A stretch of 64,000 nt of DNA from an uncultured Clostridia bacterium (GCA_949283125.1 CASDRK010000017.1:124001-188000), one strand, 5' to 3'. Shown: positions 8,239-16,840, counted from the first letter of the stretch. The notes: generated from the sequence alone by a model not told the origin. Translations and numbers: made by a program.

Positions 8239-9819
8239 ATGTTACAGGTAAACAACGTATCTCTTCAATACGGCAGCAAAAAGCTTTTTGAGGACGTAAA
8301 TCTTAAGTTCACAAAAGGCAATTGCTACGGTATAATCGGTGCGAACGGCGCCGGAAAATCCACGTTTTTAAAAGTTCTGAGCGGTGAGGTGGAGCCCAAC
8401 AAGGGCGACGTTACGATGGACAAGACCGAGCGCATGTCGGTGTTGCAGCAGAATCAGAACGCGTTCGACAACGTCAGCGTTCTGCGCGCCGTAATGCTCG
8501 GCCACAGGCGGCTCGTAGAGATAATGGACGAAAAGGAGGCGCTCTACGCCAAGGCCGATTTCAGCGAGAGCGACGGAGTGAGGGCTTCGGAGCTTGAAAG
8601 CGAGTTTGCCGAGCTCGGCGGTTGGGAAGCAGAGTATGAAGCGCAGACGCTTCTGACCGCGCTGGGGATAGGCGAGGAGTGTTACGATATGCTGATGTCC
8701 GACCTCGACGCGAAGCGCAAGGTCAAGGTGCTGCTCGCGCAGGCGCTTTTCGGCAACCCGGACATACTTCTTTTAGACGAGCCCACAAACAATCTCGATA
8801 TAAAAACCGTGCGCTGGCTGGAAAATTATCTGCTCGATTTTGAAAATACGATAATAATCGTGTCGCACAACAGGCACTTTCTGAACAGGGTGTGCACGCA
8901 TATCTGCGACGTTGACTTCGGCAAGATAAACATGATGCCCGGCAACTACGACTTCTGGTACGAGACCAGTCAGCTGCTTGCGCGTCAGCAGAGAGATATA
9001 AACAAAAAGAACGAACAGCGCGCCAAGGAACTGCAGGAGTTCATCGCACGCTTTTCGGCCAATGCCTCCAAGTCCAGACAGGCCACTTCGAGAAAGAAGG
9101 AGCTTGAAAAGCTTACCATAAGCGACTTCAAACCTTCCCTGCGCAAGTATCCCTACATCGATTTCAAATTTGAAAAGGAGATCGGCAACGACATACTCAT
9201 GGTGGAGGGGTTGAGCAAAAAGGGCTATTTTTCCGACGTTTCGTTCACGGTGCAGAAGAACGAGAAAATAGGCATCGTGTCCGACAAGTCGACGACGATA
9301 ACCATGCTGTACGACATTCTCACCGGCAAAGTTCAGCCCGATTCGGGCGTCGTCAGGTGGGGCAAGACCATTTCGCTTTCGTATTTTCCCGAAAACAACA
9401 ACGAGTATTTTCAGGGCTGCGAACTAAACCTTGTGGAGTGGCTCAGCCAGTACTCCGCCGACCACTATGAAGAGTACCTGCGCGGCTGGCTTGGCAGGAT
9501 GCTCTTTTCGGGCGAGGAAGCGTTAAAGCAGGCCAAAGTGCTCTCCGGCGGAGAGAAGGTCAGGTGCATGCTCGCCAAGATGATGCTCGAAGGCGGCAAC
9601 TTTCTCATTCTGGACGAGCCCACGAACCATCTCGACCTCGAATCGATAACGGCGCTGAACAACGGCATGAAAAATTTCAGGGGCTGCATGCTGTTCACTT
9701 CTCACGACCAGGAACTGATGAACACCGTCGCAAACAGGATAATCGAGATAAACGGCACCAAGACCTTTGATAAAAACGTCACCTACGACGAGTATGTGGA
9801 TATAATCACTGCCGAGTGA
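8239..9819 (+). CDS. ABC-F ribosome-associated ATPase (YkpA/YbiT-like)
   Basis: 526 residues with two NBDs in tandem, no membrane segment and a charged linker (about 250-300), which is the ABC-F layout. NBD1 is canonical ('GANGAGKST', 'LLLDEPTNNLD'). NBD2 has a normal signature ('LSGGEKVR') and Walker B ('LILDEPTNHLD'), but its Walker A is replaced by 'VSDKSTTITML'. As I recall, the YkpA/YbiT branch shares such an altered second P-loop together with a 'WGxTxSxxYFP' stretch, also visible here. ABC-F proteins act on the ribosomal E site. GGAGG precedes the ATG, 12 nt after the exporter. Confidence 0.85.
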   Translation: MLQVNNVSLQYGSKKLFEDVNLKFTKGNCYGIIGANGAGKSTFLKVLSGEVEPNKGDVTMDKTERMSVLQQNQNAFDNVSVLRAVMLGHRRLVEIMDEKEALYAKADFSESDGVRASELESEFAELGGWEAEYEAQTLLTALGIGEECYDMLMSDLDAKRKVKVLLAQALFGNPDILLLDEPTNNLDIKTVRWLENYLLDFENTIIIVSHNRHFLNRVCTHICDVDFGKINMMPGNYDFWYETSQLLARQQRDINKKNEQRAKELQEFIARFSANASKSRQATSRKKELEKLTISDFKPSLRKYPYIDFKFEKEIGNDILMVEGLSKKGYFSDVSFTVQKNEKIGIVSDKSTTITMLYDILTGKVQPDSGVVRWGKTISLSYFPENNNEYFQGCELNLVEWLSQYSADHYEEYLRGWLGRMLFSGEEALKQAKVLSGGEKVRCMLAKMMLEGGNFLILDEPTNHLDLESITALNNGMKNFRGCMLFTSHDQELMNTVANRIIEINGTKTFDKNVTYDEYVDIITAE

Positions 9820-9829
9820 TCGCCCACAA

Positions 9830-9838
9830 TTCGACAAA
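9830..9838 (-). promoter_or_regulatory. Putative Spo0A box (0A box)
   Basis: TTCGACAAA, the exact reverse complement of TTTGTCGAA, the B. subtilis 0A box. It lies 60 bp upstream of the spo0A -35 element, compatible with autoregulation. It is a single 9-bp match. Confidence 0.5.
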
Positions 9839-9897
9839 TTACAACATTATTATTCAAAATTAGTTACAATATTATTTCATATATTTTACAAAATCGC

Positions 9898-9926
9898 TTT
9901 ACATTTACAAAATTGCATAATATAAT
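9898..9926 (+). promoter_or_regulatory. spo0A promoter
   Basis: TTTACA (9898-9903), 17-bp spacer, TATAAT (9921-9926). The leader is about 29 nt with GGAGC before the ATG at 9962. Confidence 0.7.
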
Positions 9927-9961
9927 CAATTTACCAAATACAAAAACGGAGCGAAAAATAT

Positions 9962-10732
9962 ATGAAAAACATCAATATTGTAATTCTTACGGGCAGCGAG
10001 GGCTTTGCGTGCGAGCTGAAGAGCTGTTTGGAGCGCGGAGAGCAATTCAATGTGTGCGGGACGAGCAACAACGGCAACGTCGGCATAGGACTAATCAATC
10101 AGTTCAAGCCCGACGTGGTCATCCTCGACCTTGTGCTCGGCGGCACGGACGGGCTGGGCGTAATGGACTATATCAGGCAAAACAAGCTTGCCTGCACCGT
10201 TATGGTCGTTTCGGGCTTTGGCGACGACAAGATAGTCAATACCGCCATAGCGCGCGGCGCCAGATACTATTTCGTCAAGCCGGTGTCCGCCGAAAACGTT
10301 GTCGCTCGCATACGCGACGTGCTCAACGACAGGGCGCCCTCCTATAACGTGTCGGCGGAAGTGCGCGACAAGCGCAGGGCGGCGTCTCTCGACGAAAAGA
10401 TAAGCAACATCTTTATTTCCATCGGCATACCTCCGCATATCAAGGGTTATCAGTATGCGCGCGAGGGCATAAAGATGGCGATAGAAAATCCCTCGGTCAT
10501 AAACAGCGTTACAAAGGAGCTCTATCCTGCCATCGGTGCAAAATTCAAAACTTCCGCCAGCAAGGTGGAGCGCGCCATCCGCCACGCCATCGAAGTTGCG
10601 TGGAACAGGGGCAGGGTGGACGCGATAAACGCGATATTCGGCGTAAGGGTGTACATCGGCAGCGAACGGCCCACAAACTCCGAATTTATAGCTTTGGTTG
10701 CCGATAAACTCATTCTTGAAGATCTGATGTGA
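9962..10732 (+). CDS. spo0A: Sporulation master regulator Spo0A
   Basis: 256 residues. The receiver domain (about 1-125) has the phospho-acceptor D56 ('ILDLVLGG'), a switch serine in 'VVSGFG' and the conserved lysine K106 ('YFVKPV'). A linker leads to the Spo0A DNA-binding domain (about 145-256) with its hallmark 'IPPHIKGYQYAREGI' and recognition helix 'KVERAIRHAIEVAW' (201-214). The acidic pair that binds Mg2+ near residues 10-11 in B. subtilis (A-D-D) aligns here with L-T-G. This is unusual for a phosphorylated receiver. A 0A box and sigma-A promoter lie upstream. The gene stands apart from spoIVB, its common neighbour. Confidence 0.95.
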   Translation: MKNINIVILTGSEGFACELKSCLERGEQFNVCGTSNNGNVGIGLINQFKPDVVILDLVLGGTDGLGVMDYIRQNKLACTVMVVSGFGDDKIVNTAIARGARYYFVKPVSAENVVARIRDVLNDRAPSYNVSAEVRDKRRAASLDEKISNIFISIGIPPHIKGYQYAREGIKMAIENPSVINSVTKELYPAIGAKFKTSASKVERAIRHAIEVAWNRGRVDAINAIFGVRVYIGSERPTNSEFIALVADKLILEDLM

Positions 10733-10752
10733 AGTTACTATATATATTTATT

Positions 10753-10793
10753 CTCCGCCGCGGCAGGTCAAAACCTGCCCGGCGGAGTTTTTG
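10753..10793 (+). terminator. spo0A terminator
   Basis: Stem CTCCGCCG-CGGCAGGT closing on CAAA with ACCTGCC-CGGCGGAG, followed by TTTTTG. Confidence 0.88.
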
Positions 10794-10834
10794 CATCGAT
10801 TTTTAACATTTGATGTGCAAATTTCACAAACGCC

Positions 10835-10863
10835 TTGACATTGATAAAAATTGCAGTTATAAT
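10835..10863 (+). promoter_or_regulatory. Consensus promoter of the first EAL gene
   Basis: Perfect TTGACA (10835-10840), 17-bp spacer, perfect TATAAT (10858-10863). The leader is about 47 nt, ending in AGAGGG before a TTG start. Confidence 0.85.
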
Positions 10864-10916
10864 AAAATGTGTATAAATGCATTTAACGTGATAACGGTTA
10901 TGTCAGAGGGAAAATC

Positions 10917-13082
10917 TTGAAAAAATCCGCGCTCTTTAAAAAACTCAACAGTTCGACAATTTTAAAGGCGGCGCTCGTCGCCGTGCTCATCGTCGCCATC
11001 GAGCTTGTATGCGGCTGGCTCATATACGGCAGCTATACCGGCTATGCTTACGGCGAGGCGTATGCGGAATACGAATACGAAGCGGAGTCCGTTGCCGGAC
11101 GGGTTGCAAGTGAGCTCGGCGAAGACGCCGATTATTCGCAATCCGCCGTTCAGGAGCGGCTAAAAGATATTGCCGGCGGCAGCGCAGTGCTGTTCAGCGA
11201 AGCGGGCGGCGGCCGCATAGTCGGTCAGGGCTGGGCGCTTTCGGGAACGCTTGCCGAACATTCGATTGACGCGGCCGGCACGTCTCTATTTGAAGCCGAC
11301 GGCAAAACTTACATATTCTGTTCGCATTCCCTCGGCGGGGTCTACAGGCTGGGCATCGTGACGGACTTCACCTCAAGGCAGGCTCAGATCGACGGGCTTG
11401 TTTCCAATATGGCGGCGTATCTCGTGATAGCCGGAGTGTTCGTGCTGGCCGTGTTTGCGTTTTACGTCGCGTGGGCGGGGTACAGGTTGTTCACGCCCAA
11501 ACATGCCTATAAGTTTGTCGTTTCCGACGGCGGAGACGTCGTTCGTTACAATAAAAAATTCCGCGAAGACTTCGGCGCGATAACAAAGCTCGGCGTCGAC
11601 TTTGCAAAATACGCCGGCGAAGGCTACAACATAGTCAGCGTCAACGGCGTAAAGGGGGACAAGACCATCTCGTTCACGGTTGACAGGGCCTCCGGCAGGA
11701 GCGTCGTGCGCGCGGACGAGATAATGAATTCGGCCGGAACGGTCGGCGCGGCGCAGTCGGAGGACGGCGAAACGACGATGAGCGGCAGAGCGATGAACTC
11801 GCTTTCAAAGGCCTTCGACGATTTCAGCCATCGCGGCAAGCGCACGCTGATAGGCGTCGTATGCATAATGAATCTTCCGCGCATAAGCGGGCTGTTCGGC
11901 AAGCAGATGGCCTCCGACGTTCAGAAGTCGGTGTTCCTGAGGGCGCAGGAAAAGTTCGGCTACGTTTACGAGCTGGATTTCGGAAAACTGGGCGTCGCCA
12001 TGCCGGACGGCGCAAAGTTCAATTCCGTCGTCTCCGGCATGGACGAGATCCTGGCATATCTCGGCCAGCCCGTAAGGATAGAGGACAATTTGTTTGCCGC
12101 CGAACTGCGGTCGGGTTTTGCCGTCTGCGACGAAACCATGCGCACGCCCGATTTCAACTATGTGATGAAGGCGGCGGAAGCTGCGCTGCAGCGCTGTCTC
12201 GATACAAAAATAGCCGAATTCCTGATATATCACGAGGCGCAGAAGAGCGTCTACGCAAAGTACTTCATAACGTACGACATCAAAAAAATGCTCAACGAGG
12301 GCGCCTTCGAGCTCGAATATCAACCCCAGTACAATATGCGCGAGGGGCGCATAGAGGGCTTTGAAGCTCTGTTCAGGGTAAAGAAGAGCTGGAACGTCAA
12401 CGTCGACACGTATTCCTTCATAACTTATGCGGAGCGCACGGGCGCAATGGTTCAGCTGGGCGACTTCATATTCGATACGGGCATGCGGTTTGCAAAACAG
12501 CTCGAGGACAAAAACGTCTCCGTTTCGCTCAACGTTTCGCCCGTCCAGCTCATGCAGGCCGGCTTTACCGATAACTTTTTAAGGCTTTATAAAAAGTACG
12601 GGCTTCGTCCCGGCTCGGTGTGCGTGGAGATAACCGAAAGTTTCCTGATGGCAAACTTCGACGAGACGGTGAGTAAGCTTGAAATATTGAAGGAAAACGG
12701 GATATCCATCCATCTTGACGATTTCGGCACGGAGTACTCGTCGCTTTTGTACATCAAAAAGCTTCCCGTATCCGCAATAAAGATAGACAGGGAATTTATC
12801 CGCGGCGTGAACAAGGACAAGGCGGGGCAGGCCATAGTGCGGTTTGTCAGCAGCATAGCCCGTCTTGTGGACTGCAAAACCATATGCGAAGGCGTGGAAA
12901 CGCCGCAGGAATTCGACATGCTGAAGGCCATAGGCTGCGATACCGCGCAGGGTTGGCTGATAGGCAAGTCCATGAAGCCCGAGGACGCTTTGAATATAAT
13001 CGACACGTTCGATTACGACAAGGCGGCGGCGGAAAAGAATGCGCAGCTTGCGCAGATAAAACAGCCCAGATTCGGCAACTGA
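10917..13082 (+). CDS. Membrane EAL-domain c-di-GMP phosphodiesterase with degenerate GGDEF
   Basis: 721 residues. TM1 (about 16-40) and TM2 (about 165-190) bracket an extracytoplasmic sensor region. A cytoplasmic region (about 290-455) resembles a GGDEF fold without the GGDEF motif. An EAL domain (about 465-705) follows. The catalytic set is complete: E483 of 'EALFR', the N of 'SLNVSP', E of 'EITES', D601-D602 of 'LDDFG', K622 of 'IKIDR' and E658 of 'EGVET'. It should hydrolyse c-di-GMP to pGpG. The start is TTG, with AGAGGG 6 nt upstream. It sits directly before a second EAL gene and a c-di-GMP riboswitch. Confidence 0.9.
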   Translation: MKKSALFKKLNSSTILKAALVAVLIVAIELVCGWLIYGSYTGYAYGEAYAEYEYEAESVAGRVASELGEDADYSQSAVQERLKDIAGGSAVLFSEAGGGRIVGQGWALSGTLAEHSIDAAGTSLFEADGKTYIFCSHSLGGVYRLGIVTDFTSRQAQIDGLVSNMAAYLVIAGVFVLAVFAFYVAWAGYRLFTPKHAYKFVVSDGGDVVRYNKKFREDFGAITKLGVDFAKYAGEGYNIVSVNGVKGDKTISFTVDRASGRSVVRADEIMNSAGTVGAAQSEDGETTMSGRAMNSLSKAFDDFSHRGKRTLIGVVCIMNLPRISGLFGKQMASDVQKSVFLRAQEKFGYVYELDFGKLGVAMPDGAKFNSVVSGMDEILAYLGQPVRIEDNLFAAELRSGFAVCDETMRTPDFNYVMKAAEAALQRCLDTKIAEFLIYHEAQKSVYAKYFITYDIKKMLNEGAFELEYQPQYNMREGRIEGFEALFRVKKSWNVNVDTYSFITYAERTGAMVQLGDFIFDTGMRFAKQLEDKNVSVSLNVSPVQLMQAGFTDNFLRLYKKYGLRPGSVCVEITESFLMANFDETVSKLEILKENGISIHLDDFGTEYSSLLYIKKLPVSAIKIDREFIRGVNKDKAGQAIVRFVSSIARLVDCKTICEGVETPQEFDMLKAIGCDTAQGWLIGKSMKPEDALNIIDTFDYDKAAAEKNAQLAQIKQPRFGN

Positions 13083-13151
13083 ATGCGGCCGCGCTGCGGC
13101 GCGCGGTTGCGCCACAAATATATCGCACGGTAAGTGCAAGGGGAAATGCAA

Positions 13152-14555
13152 ATGCGCTATTCTTTACTCGAACTCAATCTTCAGCCGGGCGTGGAAATAT
13201 TTCTCGTCATATTGTTTCTGATAGTCTGCGTCGTCGGCGTATTTTTCCTGATACGCGGGATACGCAGGGACAGGCATCGCATTCTGGCGGAAAAATACCG
13301 CATAAACGAACTGGACAGCGCCACCTTCACGCAGATGCTTGCGCACGCCTATTCCGTTGCGGACGAGGATACCCGCTTTGCCGTTATGGCGCTGCGCGTG
13401 TGCGATTTTGGGGGGCTGTCCGGCTCCATAGGCGAAAAGCAGACAAAACGCGTCATGCAGACTTTGCGCGAACGTCTCGTCCGCGTCGTTCCGCACGGTT
13501 CAAAGATCTGTCTGTACGAGGATGACATGTTCATGGCGTTCATTCCCGAAGACCTCGATCCCGTCGGCATGACGGAGATAGCCACCATGACAATAAAGGA
13601 AGTTGCCAAACCCGTAACGCTGATAAGCCGCGCCAAAATAACCGTGGGCGTCAACGTCGGATTTGCAGCGAACAACGAATTCAGCAAGGACGCCGTGGAT
13701 ATGCTGCAAAACGTCCGCATCGCGCTTGAAAATGCGGCGGCGCAGGGAGTGGATCTCTATTCGGTGTACTCGCGCGAGCTTGCCGAACAGCAGACCGACG
13801 AATACAAACAGTATCAGGAGATACGCACGGCCATCGCCGAAAAGCAGTTTGTTTTGTACTATCAGCCCATTTACGACATCCCGTCCGGCAAACCCGTCGC
13901 CTACGAAACGCTTGTGCGCTGGCAGCACCCCGAACTGGGCGTGCTCGCGCCCGATAAGTTTCTGCCGATAATGGAGCAGTCGGGCGACGTCAACTGGCTG
14001 GGCACGTGGGCGTTCGAGGAGATGCTGAAGGACTACACCAAATACGAGCGCGGCCGCAGCGAAGGGCGGGATATGATCTTTTCCTTCAATCTTTCGCCCA
14101 AACAGCTCATGTATCCTCACCTTGCGGAGGAGGTGCGCAAGATATTCAAAAAATATCGCGTGCCCGCGCAGAATATCTGTCTTGAGATAGTGGAGTTTTC
14201 CATATTCGACAAAGTGCCCGAAGTCTCCTCCAACATTTTAAAGCTTACGCAGATGGGATTTAAAATAGCCATCGACGATTTCGGGCTGGAGATGTCCTCG
14301 CTTAAGCTGCTCGAAGATATATCCTTCGACTGGATAAAGCTCGACAGAAAGTTTATCGAGCAGTCCAAGGACGATTTTTTGATAGGCGGCGTGATAGGCA
14401 CCCTCGTCGGCTTTGCCGAAAAGAAGGGCTGCAAGATAGTTGCCGAAGGCGTGGAGGACGAAATAATCTGCAACTACGTAAGGGAACTTAAAATCAATTA
14501 CGGTCAGGGCTTTTATTACGGCAAGCCGCTGCCTTACGAAGAATATTTCAAATAA
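13152..14555 (+). CDS. Membrane-anchored EAL-domain protein (ETL variant)
   Basis: 467 residues. A single TM (about 12-33), then a GGDEF-like region (about 55-205) lacking the GGDEF motif, then an EAL domain (about 215-465). The signature is E252-T253-L254 ('YETLVRW') instead of EAL. D375-D376 ('IDDFG'), the 'IKLDRK' lysine and the 'AEGVED' glutamate are retained, so activity is plausible. Three in-frame starts exist (GTG 13134, ATG 13146, ATG 13152). AAGGGG at 13138-13143 is best spaced for 13152. No terminator separates it from the first EAL gene, so the two are probably co-transcribed. Confidence 0.87.
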   Translation: MRYSLLELNLQPGVEIFLVILFLIVCVVGVFFLIRGIRRDRHRILAEKYRINELDSATFTQMLAHAYSVADEDTRFAVMALRVCDFGGLSGSIGEKQTKRVMQTLRERLVRVVPHGSKICLYEDDMFMAFIPEDLDPVGMTEIATMTIKEVAKPVTLISRAKITVGVNVGFAANNEFSKDAVDMLQNVRIALENAAAQGVDLYSVYSRELAEQQTDEYKQYQEIRTAIAEKQFVLYYQPIYDIPSGKPVAYETLVRWQHPELGVLAPDKFLPIMEQSGDVNWLGTWAFEEMLKDYTKYERGRSEGRDMIFSFNLSPKQLMYPHLAEEVRKIFKKYRVPAQNICLEIVEFSIFDKVPEVSSNILKLTQMGFKIAIDDFGLEMSSLKLLEDISFDWIKLDRKFIEQSKDDFLIGGVIGTLVGFAEKKGCKIVAEGVEDEIICNYVRELKINYGQGFYYGKPLPYEEYFK

Positions 14556-14561
14556 ATACCT

Positions 14562-14592
14562 GTGCGCGCGGCCCGCATGTGCCGCGCGCACG
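14562..14592 (+). terminator. GC-rich hairpin after the EAL genes
   Basis: TGTGCGCGCGGC and GCCGCGCGCAC form a 10-11 bp stem starting 7 nt after the stop codon. The T-tract behind it is poor, so termination may be partial. Confidence 0.5.
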
Positions 14593-14664
14593 ACTTTCCG
14601 CCCACGGTCTTTACAAAAAATTTAAATTTTTGTGCCGCGCGAACATAAAAGTGGTAAATTACTA

Positions 14665-14693
14665 TTGACAAGAAAATGCGCGGGTGATATAAT
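14665..14693 (+). promoter_or_regulatory. Consensus promoter of the riboswitch/matrix operon
   Basis: Perfect TTGACA (14665-14670), 17-bp spacer, perfect TATAAT (14688-14693). Transcription should start near 14700, 25 nt before the aptamer. Confidence 0.88.
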
Positions 14694-14725
14694 AAACTCG
14701 ATAAGGGTGCGGAACAATATAAAAT

Positions 14726-14837
14726 ACCGATGTCAATAGCAAACTGCGCGAAAGCGCGGGACGCAAAGCTTAAGAGCCTAAATTTCGCATGCATGCATTG
14801 CGGAACATGGCAGTCAGTTGCCGGAACTCGTTATCGG
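14726..14837 (+). ncRNA. c-di-GMP-I (GEMM-I) riboswitch aptamer
   Basis: The conserved GEMM-I blocks appear in order: 'AGCAAAC', a GCGCGAAAGCGC hairpin with GAAA tetraloop, 'GGGACGCAAAGC' (tetraloop receptor side and ligand pocket), 'GCCTAA', then 'ATGGCAG' and 'GTTGCCG' of the second hairpin. P1 is closed by CCGAT (14727-14731) and ATCGG (14833-14837). The aptamer overlaps the first 60 codons of an apparent upstream ORF extension from 14730, which is therefore untranslated leader. GEMM-I binds c-di-GMP through the two conserved purine/pyrimidine contacts of this core. Confidence 0.95.
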
Positions 14838-14858
14838 GTTTTGGCGCTTTTTTCTTTT
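14820..14858 (+). terminator. Riboswitch expression-platform terminator
   Basis: An 8-bp stem GCCGGAAC (14820-14827) with GTTTTGGC (14838-14845), including two G-U pairs, is followed by GC and TTTTTTCTTTT. The left arm uses bases of the aptamer's second hairpin, and the loop contains the 3' strand of P1. Terminator and ligand-bound aptamer are therefore mutually exclusive, which predicts that c-di-GMP turns expression ON. Confidence 0.75.
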
Positions 14859-14918
14859 CAGCGATCATGCCGCAACCTTTCGCCCGTGGCGGAACGGAGA
14901 CCGCGTCGGAGGGAATTT

Positions 14919-15737
14919 TTGAAAAAGCTCAGATGGGAAAAACGCCTTAAATGGTTTAAAATATCCAGAATAGTCATCCCTATCGCGTTGGCCGTCTCGC
15001 TCATCTTTGTGGGGTTTACCGTGTATGCCGACGAGGCGCAAAACTTCGTCATCCGCGCCCGCAACGAAGGCGAAGTCCGCCTGTCTTTGACTATGCAAAG
15101 GGATCTCACCGGTCAGACTTCCGTTCTGAACGTGCCGTTTACCGGCAGTCAGACGGCTTCCACGTTTGCCCCGGATGAGCTCGGTTATGAAGATTTTTTC
15201 TACGATTCGCAGATTAACAGCCTGAATATCCCCAACAACATAGCGCAGCTCGAAGGTTCGCATTTCGGCACATTTTACGACGAAAGCGGAAGCAGCTTTA
15301 CTTACACGGCCTTCAGTTTCTGGCTGGTCAACAATTCCGAACGCGCCGTCGACGTGGATATAATAATGAACATCGACGGGCTCGCCACCGACTACAACGC
15401 CTTCGATCACCATGTTGACGACGTGTTGAGGATAATGGTGGTCGAGGATGAGCCGCTTCTGACGGACGAAACTTACACGATATATTCCAAGGCCGAAGAT
15501 CCCGGCCACGAATATCACCCCGACGCAAACGCCGGCTCCGTCAGCTACGACACTGCGCATTTTCTTTCGGATAAATGCGTTTTCAGCCGCGAGGGAGACT
15601 TGGGACTGCGCGATTTTGCCGCAGGCGCCACCAAGAAATTTACGGTGGTGCTCTGGCTGGAAGGCAACGACGAGCAGTGCACAAACGATATCTTCGGCGA
15701 ACGCGCAAAACTTTCCATCGACTTTGTCGGCAGGTGA
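14919..15737 (+). CDS. Secreted protein under c-di-GMP riboswitch control (possible fibre accessory subunit)
   Basis: 272 residues from a TTG start. GGAGGG at 14909-14913 is correctly spaced, and the earlier ATG at 14730 lies in the riboswitch. The N-terminus is basic ('KKLRWEKRLKWFK'), then a hydrophobic stretch (about 16-35) ends 'FTVYADEAQ', a signal peptide or anchor. The mature part is acidic, beta-rich, with two cysteines and no catalytic motif. I do not recognise a named family. Position (first gene, upstream of a TasA-like gene, near SipW-type peptidases) resembles tapA in the Bacillus tapA-sipW-tasA operon. A role as minor or anchoring subunit is inference. Confidence 0.72.
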   Translation: MKKLRWEKRLKWFKISRIVIPIALAVSLIFVGFTVYADEAQNFVIRARNEGEVRLSLTMQRDLTGQTSVLNVPFTGSQTASTFAPDELGYEDFFYDSQINSLNIPNNIAQLEGSHFGTFYDESGSSFTYTAFSFWLVNNSERAVDVDIIMNIDGLATDYNAFDHHVDDVLRIMVVEDEPLLTDETYTIYSKAEDPGHEYHPDANAGSVSYDTAHFLSDKCVFSREGDLGLRDFAAGATKKFTVVLWLEGNDEQCTNDIFGERAKLSIDFVGR

Positions 15738-15855
15738 TTTGCCTTTATAAGTCTGCAAAGGCAGACGGGCATGCATGCCCGCACGCATAACGGCTTTCGC
15801 GGTGCGCATAAAACGGCGGACCGAAAAAAATAAAAAAATATAAGGAGAAAAATAA

Positions 15856-16620
15856 ATGAAAGCATCCAAAAAAATAGTAGGCGCAACCGCAGCGTTAGTG
15901 GCAGCCGTAGCACTCTCCGCAGGCTCCACGTTCGCATGGTTTGCAACAAGCGGCACGGCTAAAATCGACGGTCTGACCGTCAACGTAAAATCGCCTACAA
16001 ACCTCTATATTGCGACCGGGTACGAAACCGAAGCTGCCAATATAACGGCAACGGAAGTCGATTTTGCTTCATCGTCGGCTACCTTAAGTCCCGTTACTCA
16101 CGATGCAATATCTTCCGGTTCTGTTTCGTTCAAATATGCAACGGGTTATTCTACAGATCCCACGACTACAACTTCCGGTACCGCCAACGAGTGGCAGGTT
16201 GTCGGCACGGCTTCTGCCTCAGGCGGTTTGGTTAATGAGGAGAGCCAAACAATCGCAAGCTACGTTGCCGGCGGACAGATTTCGCTCGTCCGTAAAGCCG
16301 AAACGGATTCATCGACAACGTTTACGCTTTCTGCAACGGTCACTATAAGCGGATTGAGTGAAGCAAGCGCCAACTATAAGTATTTGCGTTGCGCCTTTGT
16401 GGACGATACACAGATTCAGGAGTCTACTGATTACGCTTCTATTTCAGGTGACTCTGTGACAAGCCAGTTTACACTTGCGACAAATGTTTCTGATAACACA
16501 GTTAAGAACTATATTTTCCTTATCTGGTTTGAAGGTTCGGATAGCGATTGCTACTCGGATAATGCAGTTGTTTCCGATAGTATAAGTGTTTCTATTGAAT
16601 TCAATACCGCAAACACCTAA
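15856..16620 (+). CDS. TasA/camelysin-like secreted fibre protein
   Basis: 254 residues. A SipW-cognate signal peptide is visible: 'KKIVGATAALVAAVALSAGSTFAWFATSG', with the 'TFAWF' box at about 25-29 and probable cleavage just before or after it. The mature chain is rich in Ser, Thr, Val and Ala, has alternating beta pattern, one Cys pair (about 177 and 234) and no enzyme motif. This is typical of TasA/CalY matrix proteins. AGGAGA lies 8 nt before the ATG. There is no terminator between it and the preceding gene, so it likely shares the c-di-GMP-controlled transcript. A strong terminator follows at 16681. Confidence 0.8.
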   Translation: MKASKKIVGATAALVAAVALSAGSTFAWFATSGTAKIDGLTVNVKSPTNLYIATGYETEAANITATEVDFASSSATLSPVTHDAISSGSVSFKYATGYSTDPTTTTSGTANEWQVVGTASASGGLVNEESQTIASYVAGGQISLVRKAETDSSTTFTLSATVTISGLSEASANYKYLRCAFVDDTQIQESTDYASISGDSVTSQFTLATNVSDNTVKNYIFLIWFEGSDSDCYSDNAVVSDSISVSIEFNTANT

Positions 16621-16680
16621 ACCGCGTAACTATCGTAAATTAACCCATTCAGTGTCATAATACGCTTTTAGTTTACAACA

Positions 16681-16722
16681 AACCACATCCCCGCAGGCGC
16701 AAGTCTGCGGGGATGTGGTTTT
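16681..16722 (+). terminator. Terminator of the matrix genes
   Basis: Perfect 16-bp stem, AACCACATCCCCGCAG with its complement around GCGCAAGT, followed by TTTT. A second weaker inverted repeat (TAGGCGG...CCGCCTA plus A-run) follows to about 16768. Confidence 0.92.
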
Positions 16723-16811
16723 AGGCGGGCGCGGAGGGAAAACCGCAGATGAGTCCGCCTAAAAAAATTGAGTTGTTTGCACATTTAAAGGTAAAAAGTT
16801 TACTATATCTA

Positions 16812-16840
16812 TTGATTAATTGTGAAAAGTATGTTAAAAT
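16812..16840 (+). promoter_or_regulatory. Promoter of the sipW-AAA-DUF2357-sip operon
   Basis: TTGATT (16812-16817), 17-bp spacer, TAAAAT (16835-16840). The leader of about 50 nt contains a TGCCGC/GCGGCA hairpin. The peptidase/ATPase genes can thus be expressed apart from the riboswitch transcript. Confidence 0.65.

Noticed and set aside
14730..14918. Apparent 63-residue N-terminal extension of the first secreted protein
   Set aside because: It translates the riboswitch aptamer and terminator. TTG 14919 has a good Shine-Dalgarno and gives a normal signal peptide.
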